A stretch of DNA of 64,000 nt, taken from an uncultured Caulobacterales bacterium (GTDB lineage Bacteria; Pseudomonadota; Alphaproteobacteria; Caulobacterales; Maricaulaceae). The notes under the pieces are model-generated. The model ran no database searches and was not told where the DNA came from. It saw nothing but the letters and a program-made list of their open reading frames with translations. The stretch covers positions 1 to 64,000 of the forward strand of contig CALLIK010000006.1 in assembly GCA_938009235.1 (NCBI GenBank), read 5' to 3'. A program made the translations under genes and the position numbers. How positions within the stretch are numbered: position 1 is the stretch's first letter; each line of letters starts with the position of its first letter. Shown here piece after piece: positions 35,030-43,946 of the stretch.

Positions 35030-36517
35030 CTAGGCCGTATGCGCGTTGAACCAGTCCGTAAATGCGGCTTTTTCACTGTCGCTCATATGGAGGCCCAATT
35101 TACTGCGACGCCATAAAATGTCGTCGGAAGATGTGGCCCATTCGTGATTGATGAGATATTTGGCTTCTAGCTCATATAGCCCTGCGCCGAAATGCTGTCC
35201 CAGTTCTGGCTGAGATGTGCCGTCGCCCAAGAGGAGCGTGATGCGCGTGCCGTAAGCATGGCAGAGACGCCGCAGCAGATCCGTATTCATCGCGCGGTAA
35301 CGCTTGTGCATATCGGTAAAGAACAGCTCGAAGTCGGCATTGATTAAATCGCCGCCAGGCAGAAGCGCGGTCTCTGTCCAATCGCCCGTTTTGTAGTCGT
35401 AATACTCTTTGAGCTGATCCATGGCATGTTCGCCAAGCTTCCGGGAGGTCGTAATTTTTCCGCCGTAAACGGATAGGAAAGGGGCGCCTTTCGCATATTC
35501 CTCAACGTTCAACTTATAGTCTCGCGTGACTGCTGACGCATCAACGGCTTTGTCATCATAAAGCGGACGCACGCCCGCATAATCCCAGACAACATCGGCG
35601 GGCGTAATGTCATTTTCGAAATATTCACTGGCCGCGTCGCAGAGATATTCAATCTCTTCTTGGCTGATTTTTACAGGTCCGTCCGCGAGATCATATGGCT
35701 TATCCGTTGTCCCGATCAGCGTGTAATTATGCTCATAGGGGATCGCGAAAATGACGCGGTTATCTGCATTTTGGAAGAGATAGGCATGGTCGCCGTCAAA
35801 GAGTTTCTTGGTGACAATATGGCTGCCCGTAACGAGGCGTAGGGATTGCTCATTTTTGGTCGTTTTGATTTTCCCAAGAACGGCATCGACCCAAGGGCCA
35901 GCAGCATTGACGACGCCTGTGGTTGTAACGGTTTCGGTCTTGCCGTTTTGTTTGATCTCAGCCGTATAACCTTCACCTGTGGGCTTCACAGTTAAGACTT
36001 CGGTGCGGGTGCGGATATCTGCACCGCGATTGGCCGCGTCGAGGGCATAGAGCACAACAAGGCGTGCGTCTTCTACCCAGCAATCTGAATATTCAAACCC
36101 AGTTTTAAAGCGCGATTCCAAAACGCCCTTATGCGGGGCTTTGTCGAGTTTCAGAGATTTTGACCCCGGGAGTAATTCTCGCCCGCCAATGTGGTCGTAT
36201 AGGAATAGACCTGTGCGGAGCATCCAAGCAGGACGCAGCCCTTTGTCATATGGCAGCACAAAGCGCATCGGCCAGATAATATGGGGCGCAGCGCGGAGCA
36301 TGACTTCGCGTTCCTTTAGGGCATGACGCACGAGGTTGAACTCGTAATATTCCAAATAGCGCAGGCCGCCGTGAATCAATTTCGTCGAGGCCGAACTGGT
36401 GTGATTTGCGAGATCATCGCGCTCGCACAGGAGTACAGAGAGGCCGCGCCCTGCTGCATCTCGCGCAATCGCAGTTCCGTTAATGCCGCCGCCGATAATC
36501 AAAAGGTCATAATTCAT
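35030..36517 (-). CDS. glpD: Aerobic glycerol-3-phosphate dehydrogenase GlpD
   Basis: A 495-residue FAD enzyme that oxidises glycerol-3-phosphate to dihydroxyacetone phosphate and reduces ubiquinone at the inner membrane. The N-terminal dinucleotide motif is YDLLIIGGGINGTAIARDAAG; SSASTKLIHGGLRYLEYYEF is the GlpD signature; RPLYDD and the C-terminal DGTSQPELGQHFGAGLYELE domain follow. Normal length. Divergent from glpK across 90 bases, with sterol-desaturase-family and GT51-like genes downstream. Confidence 0.96.
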   Translation of the reverse strand: MNYDLLIIGGGINGTAIARDAAGRGLSVLLCERDDLANHTSSASTKLIHGGLRYLEYYEFNLVRHALKEREVMLRAAPHIIWPMRFVLPYDKGLRPAWMLRTGLFLYDHIGGRELLPGSKSLKLDKAPHKGVLESRFKTGFEYSDCWVEDARLVVLYALDAANRGADIRTRTEVLTVKPTGEGYTAEIKQNGKTETVTTTGVVNAAGPWVDAVLGKIKTTKNEQSLRLVTGSHIVTKKLFDGDHAYLFQNADNRVIFAIPYEHNYTLIGTTDKPYDLADGPVKISQEEIEYLCDAASEYFENDITPADVVWDYAGVRPLYDDKAVDASAVTRDYKLNVEEYAKGAPFLSVYGGKITTSRKLGEHAMDQLKEYYDYKTGDWTETALLPGGDLINADFELFFTDMHKRYRAMNTDLLRRLCHAYGTRITLLLGDGTSQPELGQHFGAGLYELEAKYLINHEWATSSDDILWRRSKLGLHMSDSEKAAFTDWFNAHTA

Positions 36518-36607
36518 AGCGCATCCTTAGCGGCATTCTTTGTGCGTCGCTATAAATATCAGGACCGGAACATTGCGCCGTCACAGTTTTCATTGCATCT
36601 AGGCCGC

Positions 36608-38080
36608 ATGAACACAGTTATTTTCTCAATCGACCAAGGCACAACGTCGTCTCGGACACTTGTTTTTTCGACAGACGGAAAAATTCTCTTTACCGCTCAA
36701 GAAGCCTTTCCGCAGATTTATCCCCAAGACGGCTGGGTAGAACATGACCCCGAAGCGATTTGGTCGACTGTGCTGTCCACGCTAAAGCAAGCGCAGACTT
36801 ACGCAGCAGAGAACGATCTTAATGTCGCAGCGATTGGCATTACCAACCAACGCGAGACGACTTTGGTGTGGGATCGAAAAACGGGCGAACCGATATATAA
36901 TGCGATTGTTTGGCAGGATCGTCGTACTGCCGAGCATTGCCGGAGCCTCGCCGCGAAAATGCCTGCCGAGGATTTGCAAGTTAAGACTGGACTGCTGCAT
37001 GATCCTTACTTTTCTGCGTCGAAAATGGCTTGGATTTTGGACCATGTTGAGGGCGCACGCGCGAAAGCCAAGCGCGGTGAGTTGTGTTTCGGGACCGTCG
37101 ATAGCTTCCTGATCTGGCGTCTCACGCAGGGCGTATCTCATGTGACTGATGCGACGAATGCGAGCCGTACCAATGTCTTCGATATTCATACCCAAGCGTG
37201 GGATGATGAGCTGCTCTCGCTCTTTGATGTGCCACGCGCAGGTCTTCCGACAGTTCTCGACTCTGCGGGTGATTTTGGAACCTGTACGATACTCGATACT
37301 GATATTCCGATCACTGGCGTTGCAGGTGATCAGCAAGCGGCTGCGATTGGGCAAGCGTGTTTCGCGGCTGGGGATATCAAATCCACCTATGGGACAGGCT
37401 GTTTCGTTATTCTGAACACGGGCGAAGAGGCGATCACGTCGAAAAACCGCCTCCTCACAACTGTCGCTTATCGCTTGAACGGTAAGACCACATATGCGCT
37501 GGAAGGCTCTATCTTTATGGCGGGCGCGTCCGTTCAATGGCTGCGTGACGAGATGAAGTTCGTTGAGGATGCGCGCGAAACCGAAGCCGTTTGCGAACGC
37601 TTGGACAACACAGGTGGCGTGTATCTCGTGCCGGCCTTTACAGGACTAGGCGCGCCGCATTGGGCCCCTGATGCGCGCGGAGCTATCTTCGGCATGACCC
37701 GCGATACGGGACGAGATCACGTCGTTCGCGCGACGGTCGAATCTGTGGTCTATCAGACGTACGATTTGTTTGAAGCTATGGCCAAAGACGGCGTAGAGCC
37801 GACAGCCTTGCGTGTTGATGGTGGAATGGCGGCCAATAGTTGGATGTGTGGCTACCTTTCCGACATTTTGGACATGCCGGTTTTGCGCCCGCAAGTACTA
37901 GAAACGACAGCGCTAGGCGCGGCTTATCTCGCGGGTCTGGGGGCTGGTCTTTATACGAGTTTGGATGATGTCGCGGGGCAGTGGGCGGCAGAACGTGAAT
38001 TTACCCCAACTTTAGATGCAAAGACACGTGAAACCCGTCTTGCGGATTGGTCCAAATATGTGCAGAAGCTCCTTTCCTAA
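36608..38080 (+). CDS. glpK: Glycerol kinase GlpK
   Basis: A 490-residue FGGY kinase phosphorylating glycerol. Start ATG 36608 (MNTVIFSIDQGTTSSRTLVF); the open frame upstream runs antisense to glpD and is rejected. FGGY signatures: QDGWVEHDPEAIW, AIGITNQRETTLVWDR, YNAIVWQDRRTAEHC, and the C-terminal ETTALGAAYLAGLGAGLY. No glycerol facilitator gene is in the window. Confidence 0.96.
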   Translation: MNTVIFSIDQGTTSSRTLVFSTDGKILFTAQEAFPQIYPQDGWVEHDPEAIWSTVLSTLKQAQTYAAENDLNVAAIGITNQRETTLVWDRKTGEPIYNAIVWQDRRTAEHCRSLAAKMPAEDLQVKTGLLHDPYFSASKMAWILDHVEGARAKAKRGELCFGTVDSFLIWRLTQGVSHVTDATNASRTNVFDIHTQAWDDELLSLFDVPRAGLPTVLDSAGDFGTCTILDTDIPITGVAGDQQAAAIGQACFAAGDIKSTYGTGCFVILNTGEEAITSKNRLLTTVAYRLNGKTTYALEGSIFMAGASVQWLRDEMKFVEDARETEAVCERLDNTGGVYLVPAFTGLGAPHWAPDARGAIFGMTRDTGRDHVVRATVESVVYQTYDLFEAMAKDGVEPTALRVDGGMAANSWMCGYLSDILDMPVLRPQVLETTALGAAYLAGLGAGLYTSLDDVAGQWAAEREFTPTLDAKTRETRLADWSKYVQKLLS

Positions 38081-38084
38081 ATGA

Positions 38085-38110
38085 CCGCTTCGGCGGCATT
38101 TGCCTTTTAA
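38085..38110 (+). terminator. Weak hairpin behind glpK
   Basis: CCGC-TTCG-GCGG (38085-38096), a UUCG tetraloop on a 4-bp stem, followed by CATTTGCCTTTT. It sits 4 bases behind the glpK stop and before the tRNA. The stem is short and the U-tract broken, so termination is only plausible. Confidence 0.35.
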
Positions 38111-38125
38111 CCGTTCGCGGTTTGA

Positions 38126-38202
38126 GGGGGGTTAGCTCAATTGGTTAGAGCCGTCCGCTCATAACGGATTGGTTGGGGGTTCGAGTCCCTCACCCCCTAC
38201 CA
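38126..38202 (+). tRNA. tRNA with CAT anticodon (elongator Met or lysidine-Ile2)
   Basis: A complete cloverleaf with encoded CCA. Acceptor GGGGGGT (38126-38132) pairs with ACCCCCT (38192-38198), leaving a G1-U72 pair; D arm GCTCAATTGGTTAGAGC; anticodon stem GTCCG/CGGAT with loop CTCATAA, anticodon CAT; TTCGAGT T-loop; discriminator A and CCA (38200-38202). The missing three G-C pairs in the anticodon stem and the U72 pairing argue against initiator tRNA. Elongator Met versus Ile2 (needs TilS-modified C34) cannot be settled by eye; the TTGGTTG variable/T-stem entry looks slightly more Ile2-like. Confidence 0.95.
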
Positions 38203-38414
38203 TTCTATACCCCATCATGATCCCAAGGTTTCCTCCGTTAACTCTCGTGTAAATGATGGGTATGTGCCCCTCAGGCGCTCGCTGCGTAACCTGACAAAGC
38301 CTTTACAAGTTCGCTTTAGCGTTTTACTTCCACAACAACTCAGCAATTATTCACTTTCATGTCGGTATCCGCTTTCATGATAAGATCGAATATATTGAAA
38401 ATAGGAACGATGTA

Positions 38415-39296
38415 ATGTCACAAAAAGAACTCGAAAATTTCAAGAATTTCGAACAATTCGCGCAGAAGGCTTCTAAGCTTGAAACTCAGTTTACCTATGA
38501 CTTTATGGGTACGAAAAGTGACATGAAGTTCAATGCTGCCAAGGGCGGTACAGGCGGGAAGCAACTCCCACCACCGAATGGAATGGTTGAGTTCAACAGC
38601 TTGTTATGGGCCGTCGAAACGTCAGGAAAAAAATTCACTGTTGCTGAAATGGGCGCGGGTTTTGGTATTTGGGCGTTACGCGGCGCCTCTGCTGCAAGGA
38701 ATATAGGCAAGAAATTCGAAATCATCGCCGTAGAAGGCGAGATTACGCATTATGAGTGGCTCATTGAACATTGCACAAATAATGACATTAAGCCGAAAGA
38801 TCATGAATTGCTTCATGGCGTCGTCGGGGCGCAAGATGGGTTCTGCCTATTCCCATTGGCCAGTAAACCGGACACGCAGTGGGGCTTAAGAGCTCTAAAT
38901 GTAAGCGAAGCGGAAATTGAAAATATTGAGGCCAGCAATAGGTTGATGCTCAATGCTAACGGTACATATTCGTTAAAGAAACATCCGCAATTAGAGTATG
39001 CGAGCGCGAAGTCCTATTCTGTCGAGAAGCTGATCAAAAAACATAAGATTGTTGATTTCATGCATTTTGATATTCAGGGCAGCGAACTTGATGCGATTAC
39101 TGCAAATATAGACTCCATAAATAAAAAAGTCAGAATGATGTATATCGCAACGCATTCAACAGCCATCGAAGATGGGATGCGCGTTTTGCTTGCCGATCAT
39201 GGCTGGACGAAATGGTTTGATGAGCCACAAAAAATGAGACCAAATGGTTACATGGGTGATGGCGAACAAATTTGGCATAATCCTCGCCTAGCCTAA
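38415..39296 (+). CDS. FkbM-family methyltransferase
   Basis: A 293-residue SAM-dependent methyltransferase. Motif I is FTVAEMGAGFGIWALRGA (about residues 75-92), followed by the acidic ribose-binding IIAVEGEITHYEWL; the FkbM-like catalytic region is VDFMHFDIQGSELDAITANI. FkbM enzymes usually O-methylate sugars or polyketides; next to an acyltransferase and a nucleotide-sugar epimerase, a surface-glycan target is reasonable (inference). Ribosome site AGGA lies before ATG 38415. Followed by a terminator. Confidence 0.8.
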   Translation: MSQKELENFKNFEQFAQKASKLETQFTYDFMGTKSDMKFNAAKGGTGGKQLPPPNGMVEFNSLLWAVETSGKKFTVAEMGAGFGIWALRGASAARNIGKKFEIIAVEGEITHYEWLIEHCTNNDIKPKDHELLHGVVGAQDGFCLFPLASKPDTQWGLRALNVSEAEIENIEASNRLMLNANGTYSLKKHPQLEYASAKSYSVEKLIKKHKIVDFMHFDIQGSELDAITANIDSINKKVRMMYIATHSTAIEDGMRVLLADHGWTKWFDEPQKMRPNGYMGDGEQIWHNPRLA

Positions 39297-39348
39297 TAGT
39301 GCATAGGCTCATACTGAACGGGTCTAAAACCCAGTATCAAAATTCCTA

Positions 39349-39380
39349 TCCAGTCTCTCATGAGGCTGGATTATTTTTTT
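39349..39380 (+). terminator. Rho-independent terminator overlapping a convergent stop codon
   Basis: TCCAGTCTC (39349-39357) pairs with GAGGCTGGA (39362-39370) around TCAT, with one T-G pair, then TTATTTTTTT (39371-39380). The T-tract also encodes, on the opposite strand, the TAA stop and last Lys codons of the acyltransferase gene. Confidence 0.9.
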
Positions 39381-41383
39381 GTGGTGTCTGCTTTGTGTAA
39401 TTGAATTTTTTTCATCACCTCAGCCCCTAAAACTCGAGCGCCAACCAAACTAAGATGGTTCCCGTCACGATAGAACAACTTGTCTTTCCACATTCGTCTA
39501 CACGTAGGCTCTCCGTTTTTACAAAACACTGGATTTGCATCCACATAGATACCGTCATGGGTGGCAGCTATCGTCTTGAGAAACTCCGCAACTTCAGCCG
39601 TGCGGTCGTAGGACTGTTCTTGTGAATATCCATTACACAGCTTCATTGCCGTTTCGAGTGTCCGAAATAAGGGCCGTGATAAGCATTTAACGACATCGAC
39701 CCCAGGATTGGGAACGGGACCTACGATCACGGGTGTAGCCCCCGTTTTTTGGATAGCAATTAATGCGTCTTCGATAGACCTTCGGAAGGTATTTTGTGCG
39801 CCCTCAACAGAATTATCGAAAGATGTGTCAGAAGGCGTCAGATAAATGCGTAGGTCCGTTTCATCTTGCGCCGTGACGTGCGTCGTCCAGTAAAGTGCAA
39901 ACCGAGCATGTAGAATGACATAGTTTGGGTTTTCGCTAAGAAGTGCTTCGTAATCCTTATTTCTATTGCCTCGTGGTTCACCGTTATTTCGGAAATGATC
40001 CGCGCCCAAGAAAGGCCCCATTCCGCCTCGTGAAAACGCTATTCCCGTTACTTTGCTTTCCCGAAAAGGATTGACTAATCCTGCAGCTAAGACATTCGAG
40101 TGGCTGTCGCCAATCACCGCAATGTCTACCTGCTTCCCCTGTTCTCCAAATATGCAAACTCCGGCTTGACCATTTTTGGCCGTCCGTCTGTCGCAATTAG
40201 GATTGGGTCTTTGTTGAGAGGCGGTCGTTATTGTCCGCAGCTCAAGCGACAAGCGTTTATCCCAACCCTTTTGCGCCCAGCCATGACTGGTGACGACGAC
40301 AAGGCAGGATATTATTGTCATGAAAGCGGCTGGAACCGCTAATCTTTCAAGGCGGGTCTCTGTTGTCCAAGGTTTACGGAACCGCGTTTCCACAAAGTGA
40401 TAGGAAAGACTGGAGAGAGTAAGCGTGAGCGCTAAAGCGAGAGCGATTGTAGCTGCGGACATTTCATAATCAGTATAGTATTTAATATATACGATGATTG
40501 GCCAGTGCCACAAATACAGCGAGTAGGATATTTTTCCGAGATAAACGCTGACAGGGTTAGTCAGTAAAAGACTAGATACAGCGTTTAAAGGTGTGCCGAT
40601 AACCAACAAAGTCCCAAGAACAACGGGCAAATATTGGAGTGCATAATTGTTGAATTTTTCGTGGTAAATGAATCCAAATATTATCAGCGCAAGACCAACA
40701 ATACTTAATATCCCGATGCTAGATTTACGGGTCTGAATATTTGTTGCAATCAAAGCGAGCATGGCTCCAAGCCCAAACTCCCACACGCGAAACGGCATGA
40801 GATAAAAAACAGCATCAGGGGAGTTGGTCACCAAGAAATATGAAGTGAAAAAACTAGCCGCAGATATGATTGCAATACAGGCAACCCGTCCCTTTGATTT
40901 GAAAAATTTATGACTGAAAATTAAGAGGACAGGCCAAAAAAGATAGAACTGTTCTTCAACGCTGAGTGACCAAAAATGCAAGAATGGTTTGTTTGCGCTT
41001 GAAAGGTCAAAGTAGCCTGCGGACAGCCAATGGTGAATATTCACAACAGATATTGAGGCGTATAATCCTGATTGTGAGCCCGCTTCCAGATGTTCCGGTG
41101 ACAGTAAGAGCGCGCCAAAAAACAATGTGGTCGCTATGACCAAGAACATGGTCGGAAGTAACCGGCGGGCTCTCCGAATATAAAAATTAATGAATGAGAA
41201 TGTGCTCGTGTCTTGAGACTTTTGGATCATTTTTGTGATCAAATATCCGCTTAATACAAAAAAGACATCGACGCCAAGATATCCACCGCTGAAGTTATTC
41301 AAGCCCAAGTGAAAGAACAGCACGCCAATGACGGCTATGGCGCGTAAGCCATCAAGTTCAGGGCGATAGTCTGTGGAAGTCAT
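39371..41383 (-). CDS. OafA/YrhL-type acyltransferase with SGNH domain
   Basis: A 670-residue protein. The N-terminal half (about residues 1-370) is an acyltransferase-3 membrane domain: YRPELDGLRAIAVIGVLFFH at the start, the R/K-x10-H type segment FINFYIRRARRLLPTMFLV, and HFWSLSVEEQFYLFWPVLL. The C-terminal part is a periplasmic SGNH esterase domain with the Ser block DIAVIGDSHSNVLAAGL and the C-terminal DGNHLSLVGARVLG (Asp/His). Such proteins O-acetylate lipopolysaccharide, capsule or exopolysaccharide. Single gene, convergent with the FkbM gene. Confidence 0.93.
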   Translation of the reverse strand: MTSTDYRPELDGLRAIAVIGVLFFHLGLNNFSGGYLGVDVFFVLSGYLITKMIQKSQDTSTFSFINFYIRRARRLLPTMFLVIATTLFFGALLLSPEHLEAGSQSGLYASISVVNIHHWLSAGYFDLSSANKPFLHFWSLSVEEQFYLFWPVLLIFSHKFFKSKGRVACIAIISAASFFTSYFLVTNSPDAVFYLMPFRVWEFGLGAMLALIATNIQTRKSSIGILSIVGLALIIFGFIYHEKFNNYALQYLPVVLGTLLVIGTPLNAVSSLLLTNPVSVYLGKISYSLYLWHWPIIVYIKYYTDYEMSAATIALALALTLTLSSLSYHFVETRFRKPWTTETRLERLAVPAAFMTIISCLVVVTSHGWAQKGWDKRLSLELRTITTASQQRPNPNCDRRTAKNGQAGVCIFGEQGKQVDIAVIGDSHSNVLAAGLVNPFRESKVTGIAFSRGGMGPFLGADHFRNNGEPRGNRNKDYEALLSENPNYVILHARFALYWTTHVTAQDETDLRIYLTPSDTSFDNSVEGAQNTFRRSIEDALIAIQKTGATPVIVGPVPNPGVDVVKCLSRPLFRTLETAMKLCNGYSQEQSYDRTAEVAEFLKTIAATHDGIYVDANPVFCKNGEPTCRRMWKDKLFYRDGNHLSLVGARVLGAEVMKKIQLHKADTTKK

Positions 41384-41474
41384 ATGAAAATAGAAGCTGA
41401 AATCAGCGTCCTCTAAACGGTGGTTAATTTTGGTTAGCTAGATACGTGCCGTGTTTGCTTGCGTACGGGATTCA

Positions 41475-42452
41475 TTATTCTGACTCGTTCATCCATGTAT
41501 TTTTATACCACGTCGCGAACTTATCGATTCCGTCTTGTAGAGATGTTTCTGCATTGAACCCAAAGTCCCGCAATGCAGAGGTGGCATCAGCAAAGGTATG
41601 ACTGACGTCACCCATTTGTTTTGGGAGGATTTGTTTTTCAGCAACAATCTCAAATGAATTTTCTACGGCCGTGACAAGCTCCATGAGGGTATTTGGATTG
41701 CTGTTTCCTAAGTTATAAATCGCGTGTCCGTCAGTCGGCGGCGTGTGTACGATCACGGGAAGGACGTTGGCGATGTCATCAATAAATGTGAAGTCGCGCC
41801 GCATTTCGTCTGGCGCAAAAAGTTGAATAGGTTCTCCGCGAGACATTTTTTCTGCGAAGATAAAATACGCCATATCTGGACGTCCCCATGGACCGTAAAC
41901 GGTAAAGAACCGTAAGCCCGTTTGAGGGATTCCGTAGAGTGCGCTGTAACTTTGCGCGAGCATTTCACCGCCAATTTTGGTTGCGGCATAAAGGGAGGCC
42001 GGTTTGCGAACGATGTCCGTTTCTCGAAAGGGTCCACCTTCGCGGTCGCCGTAAACAGAGCTACTACTGGCATATATGAGATGCTCCAGTGTCGATGTGT
42101 GCCGTGCCAGCTCTAAGATGTTTAAGTGACCTACGAGGTTAGTGTCGACATAAGCGCGCGGGTTTTCCAAACTATATCTAACGCCAGCTTGTGCTGCCAA
42201 ATGAAGAATATGCGTTACCGTCTCGCCGCTCACAGCTTTTTCAAGCGATGCAGGATCGCTTATGTTGGCTTTTTCAAACCTAAAATTTACTGACTTCGAG
42301 AGAACCTCGAGCCGTGCGTATTTGAGCTTGGGCGTGTAGTAATCGTTGATATTGTCAATTCCGATGACATTAAAACCAGCGTCTATGAGCTTACGAGAAG
42401 CGTGAAACCCAACGAACCCTGCGGCGCCTGTAACGAGAATGGTTTTGGTCAT
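41475..42452 (-). CDS. NAD-dependent nucleotide-sugar epimerase (UDP-glucuronate 4-epimerase-like)
   Basis: A 325-residue extended SDR from MTKTILVTGAAGFVGFHASR; nine extra residues upstream are possible but unlikely. TGAAGFVGFH binds NAD; IDNINDYYTPKLKYARLE is a hallmark of UDP-glucuronate 4-epimerases; SSSVYG and SLYAATKIGGEMLAQSY give the Ser and Tyr-x3-Lys. RFFTVYGPWGRPDMAYFIFAE also matches that subfamily. The product, UDP-galacturonate, would go into a capsule or LPS. It stands alone, 234 bases from the ovothiol cluster. Confidence 0.9.
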   Translation of the reverse strand: MTKTILVTGAAGFVGFHASRKLIDAGFNVIGIDNINDYYTPKLKYARLEVLSKSVNFRFEKANISDPASLEKAVSGETVTHILHLAAQAGVRYSLENPRAYVDTNLVGHLNILELARHTSTLEHLIYASSSSVYGDREGGPFRETDIVRKPASLYAATKIGGEMLAQSYSALYGIPQTGLRFFTVYGPWGRPDMAYFIFAEKMSRGEPIQLFAPDEMRRDFTFIDDIANVLPVIVHTPPTDGHAIYNLGNSNPNTLMELVTAVENSFEIVAEKQILPKQMGDVSHTFADATSALRDFGFNAETSLQDGIDKFATWYKNTWMNESE

Positions 42453-42686
42453 GGTCTTCCGATTAATACTCAGGTTCATAGGTGTGAAAGACCTGATTAT
42501 ATAGGGCTATGGATAGGTAAGTTAGCCAATAAAGTCGACTTAAAACTCTTGTTGTGCGCATGGCGGTTAAAGGATGTGCGGTTCGCAGATTAGCGTTTAG
42601 CCTTCCGTGACTTATTATTTTGGGTATCGTCTTTGACGTGAGAAAGCCCTTTGTTCTGTTGACTTCGATAATGCTAACCGCGTGTT

Positions 42687-43883
42687 ATGAAATTTGATTT
42701 AGAAAAAATGCGACGTGATACGCCGTCATGCACCTCAATTTTGCATTTCAACAATGCTGGCGCCTCTCTAATGCCTAAGCCTGTTTATACGGTCATGTGT
42801 GATTACTTGGCTCTTGAGCAATCTATGGGGGGGTATGAGGCTGCCACTAAATCTGCACAGGCGATTGATAGCTTTTATACAGCGTTCGCAAATTTGCTAA
42901 ATGCTGACCTTGATGAAATTGCCTATTGCGAGAACGCTACTCGGGCTTGGGATATTGCGGTAAATGCAATTCCATTTGAGGTAGGCGACCGCGTTTTAGT
43001 ACACGAAACTGAGTATTCCTCCAATTATCTAGGCTTGCTTAGATTGTCTCAAATCAAAGGCATAAAGATTGATATAATGCCAACTGACGCGAAGGGAGCG
43101 ATAAATTTTAAGGCGCTAACCGATATCGTCGATGCTAAGACGAAAGCGATTTTTTTAACCCATATTCCGTCACAGAGCGGAGCGATAAACCCGGTGAATG
43201 AAGTTGGTGAATTCGCGCGTCAGCATGGACTTATATATGTTCTGGATGCCTGCCAATCGGTTGGGCAAATGCCTGTCGATGTTAAAGCGATTGGGTGTGA
43301 TATTTTATGCGGTACGGGACGTAAGTTTTTGCGTGGCCCTCGCGGGACAGGTTTTTTATACGTCAAGAAAAGCAGGCTAACTAATATGCATCCTCCTTTT
43401 GTGGATTTGCAGGCAGCTGAATGGACATCCACACATAGCTATACATTACGAGATGACGCGAAACGCTTTGAGGGATGGGAGCGGTTTATGGCAGGACAGA
43501 TAGCGCTCGCTGAGGCGGCTCGCTATGCCATGGATATTGGGCTTAATGTAATCCAAGAGCGTATTGCTCTTGTGTCTGAAAGCCTGCGTACGCAATTACA
43601 GAACATTGATGGGGTTACATTACGTGAACGGGGCGAAGGGAAACAGTCAGGGATTGTGACGTTCGAACTCAAGGGACGTGACGCTTCGGATATTGTTCTT
43701 TTACTACGAGCCAAAAATATCAATGTATCTGCGGCGAGAGTTGAACATGCAAGGTTAGACCTAGAGGGGCGCGGCATTGTGGCACTTGTTCGTGCTTCAG
43801 TTCATTATTACAATACTCAAGATGAGATCGAACGGTTTTGTACAGCCATTCGAAATCTACGGGAGTGTTCATCCCGTATGTAA
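42687..43883 (+). CDS. ovoB: PLP-dependent sulfoxide lyase, class V aminotransferase fold (OvoB/EgtE-like)
   Basis: A 398-residue fold-type-I PLP enzyme. Visible: HFNNAGASLMPKPVYTVM, ENATRAWDIAVNA, LDACQSVGQMPVDV with the PLP Asp, and the Schiff-base Lys in CGTGRKFLRGPRGTGFLYV. This is the NifS-like class V group that includes EgtE and OvoB, which cleave the C-S bond of a histidyl-cysteine sulfoxide. The assignment to OvoB rests on ovoA lying 63 bases downstream on the same strand. AT-rich relative to the housekeeping genes. No good TATA-type promoter seen; AAAT-rich sequence precedes it. Confidence 0.82.
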   Translation: MKFDLEKMRRDTPSCTSILHFNNAGASLMPKPVYTVMCDYLALEQSMGGYEAATKSAQAIDSFYTAFANLLNADLDEIAYCENATRAWDIAVNAIPFEVGDRVLVHETEYSSNYLGLLRLSQIKGIKIDIMPTDAKGAINFKALTDIVDAKTKAIFLTHIPSQSGAINPVNEVGEFARQHGLIYVLDACQSVGQMPVDVKAIGCDILCGTGRKFLRGPRGTGFLYVKKSRLTNMHPPFVDLQAAEWTSTHSYTLRDDAKRFEGWERFMAGQIALAEAARYAMDIGLNVIQERIALVSESLRTQLQNIDGVTLRERGEGKQSGIVTFELKGRDASDIVLLLRAKNINVSAARVEHARLDLEGRGIVALVRASVHYYNTQDEIERFCTAIRNLRECSSRM

Positions 43884-43946
43884 GTCTGTAATGGTAAGGC
43901 GATTTATACTGTGAGGACATCCGAGCAGATAGAGTGAAAAGAAAAA

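Noticed and set aside
36323-36607. N-terminal extension of glycerol kinase
   Set aside because: It overlaps the start of divergent glpD and does not look like a FGGY start; ATG 36608 does.
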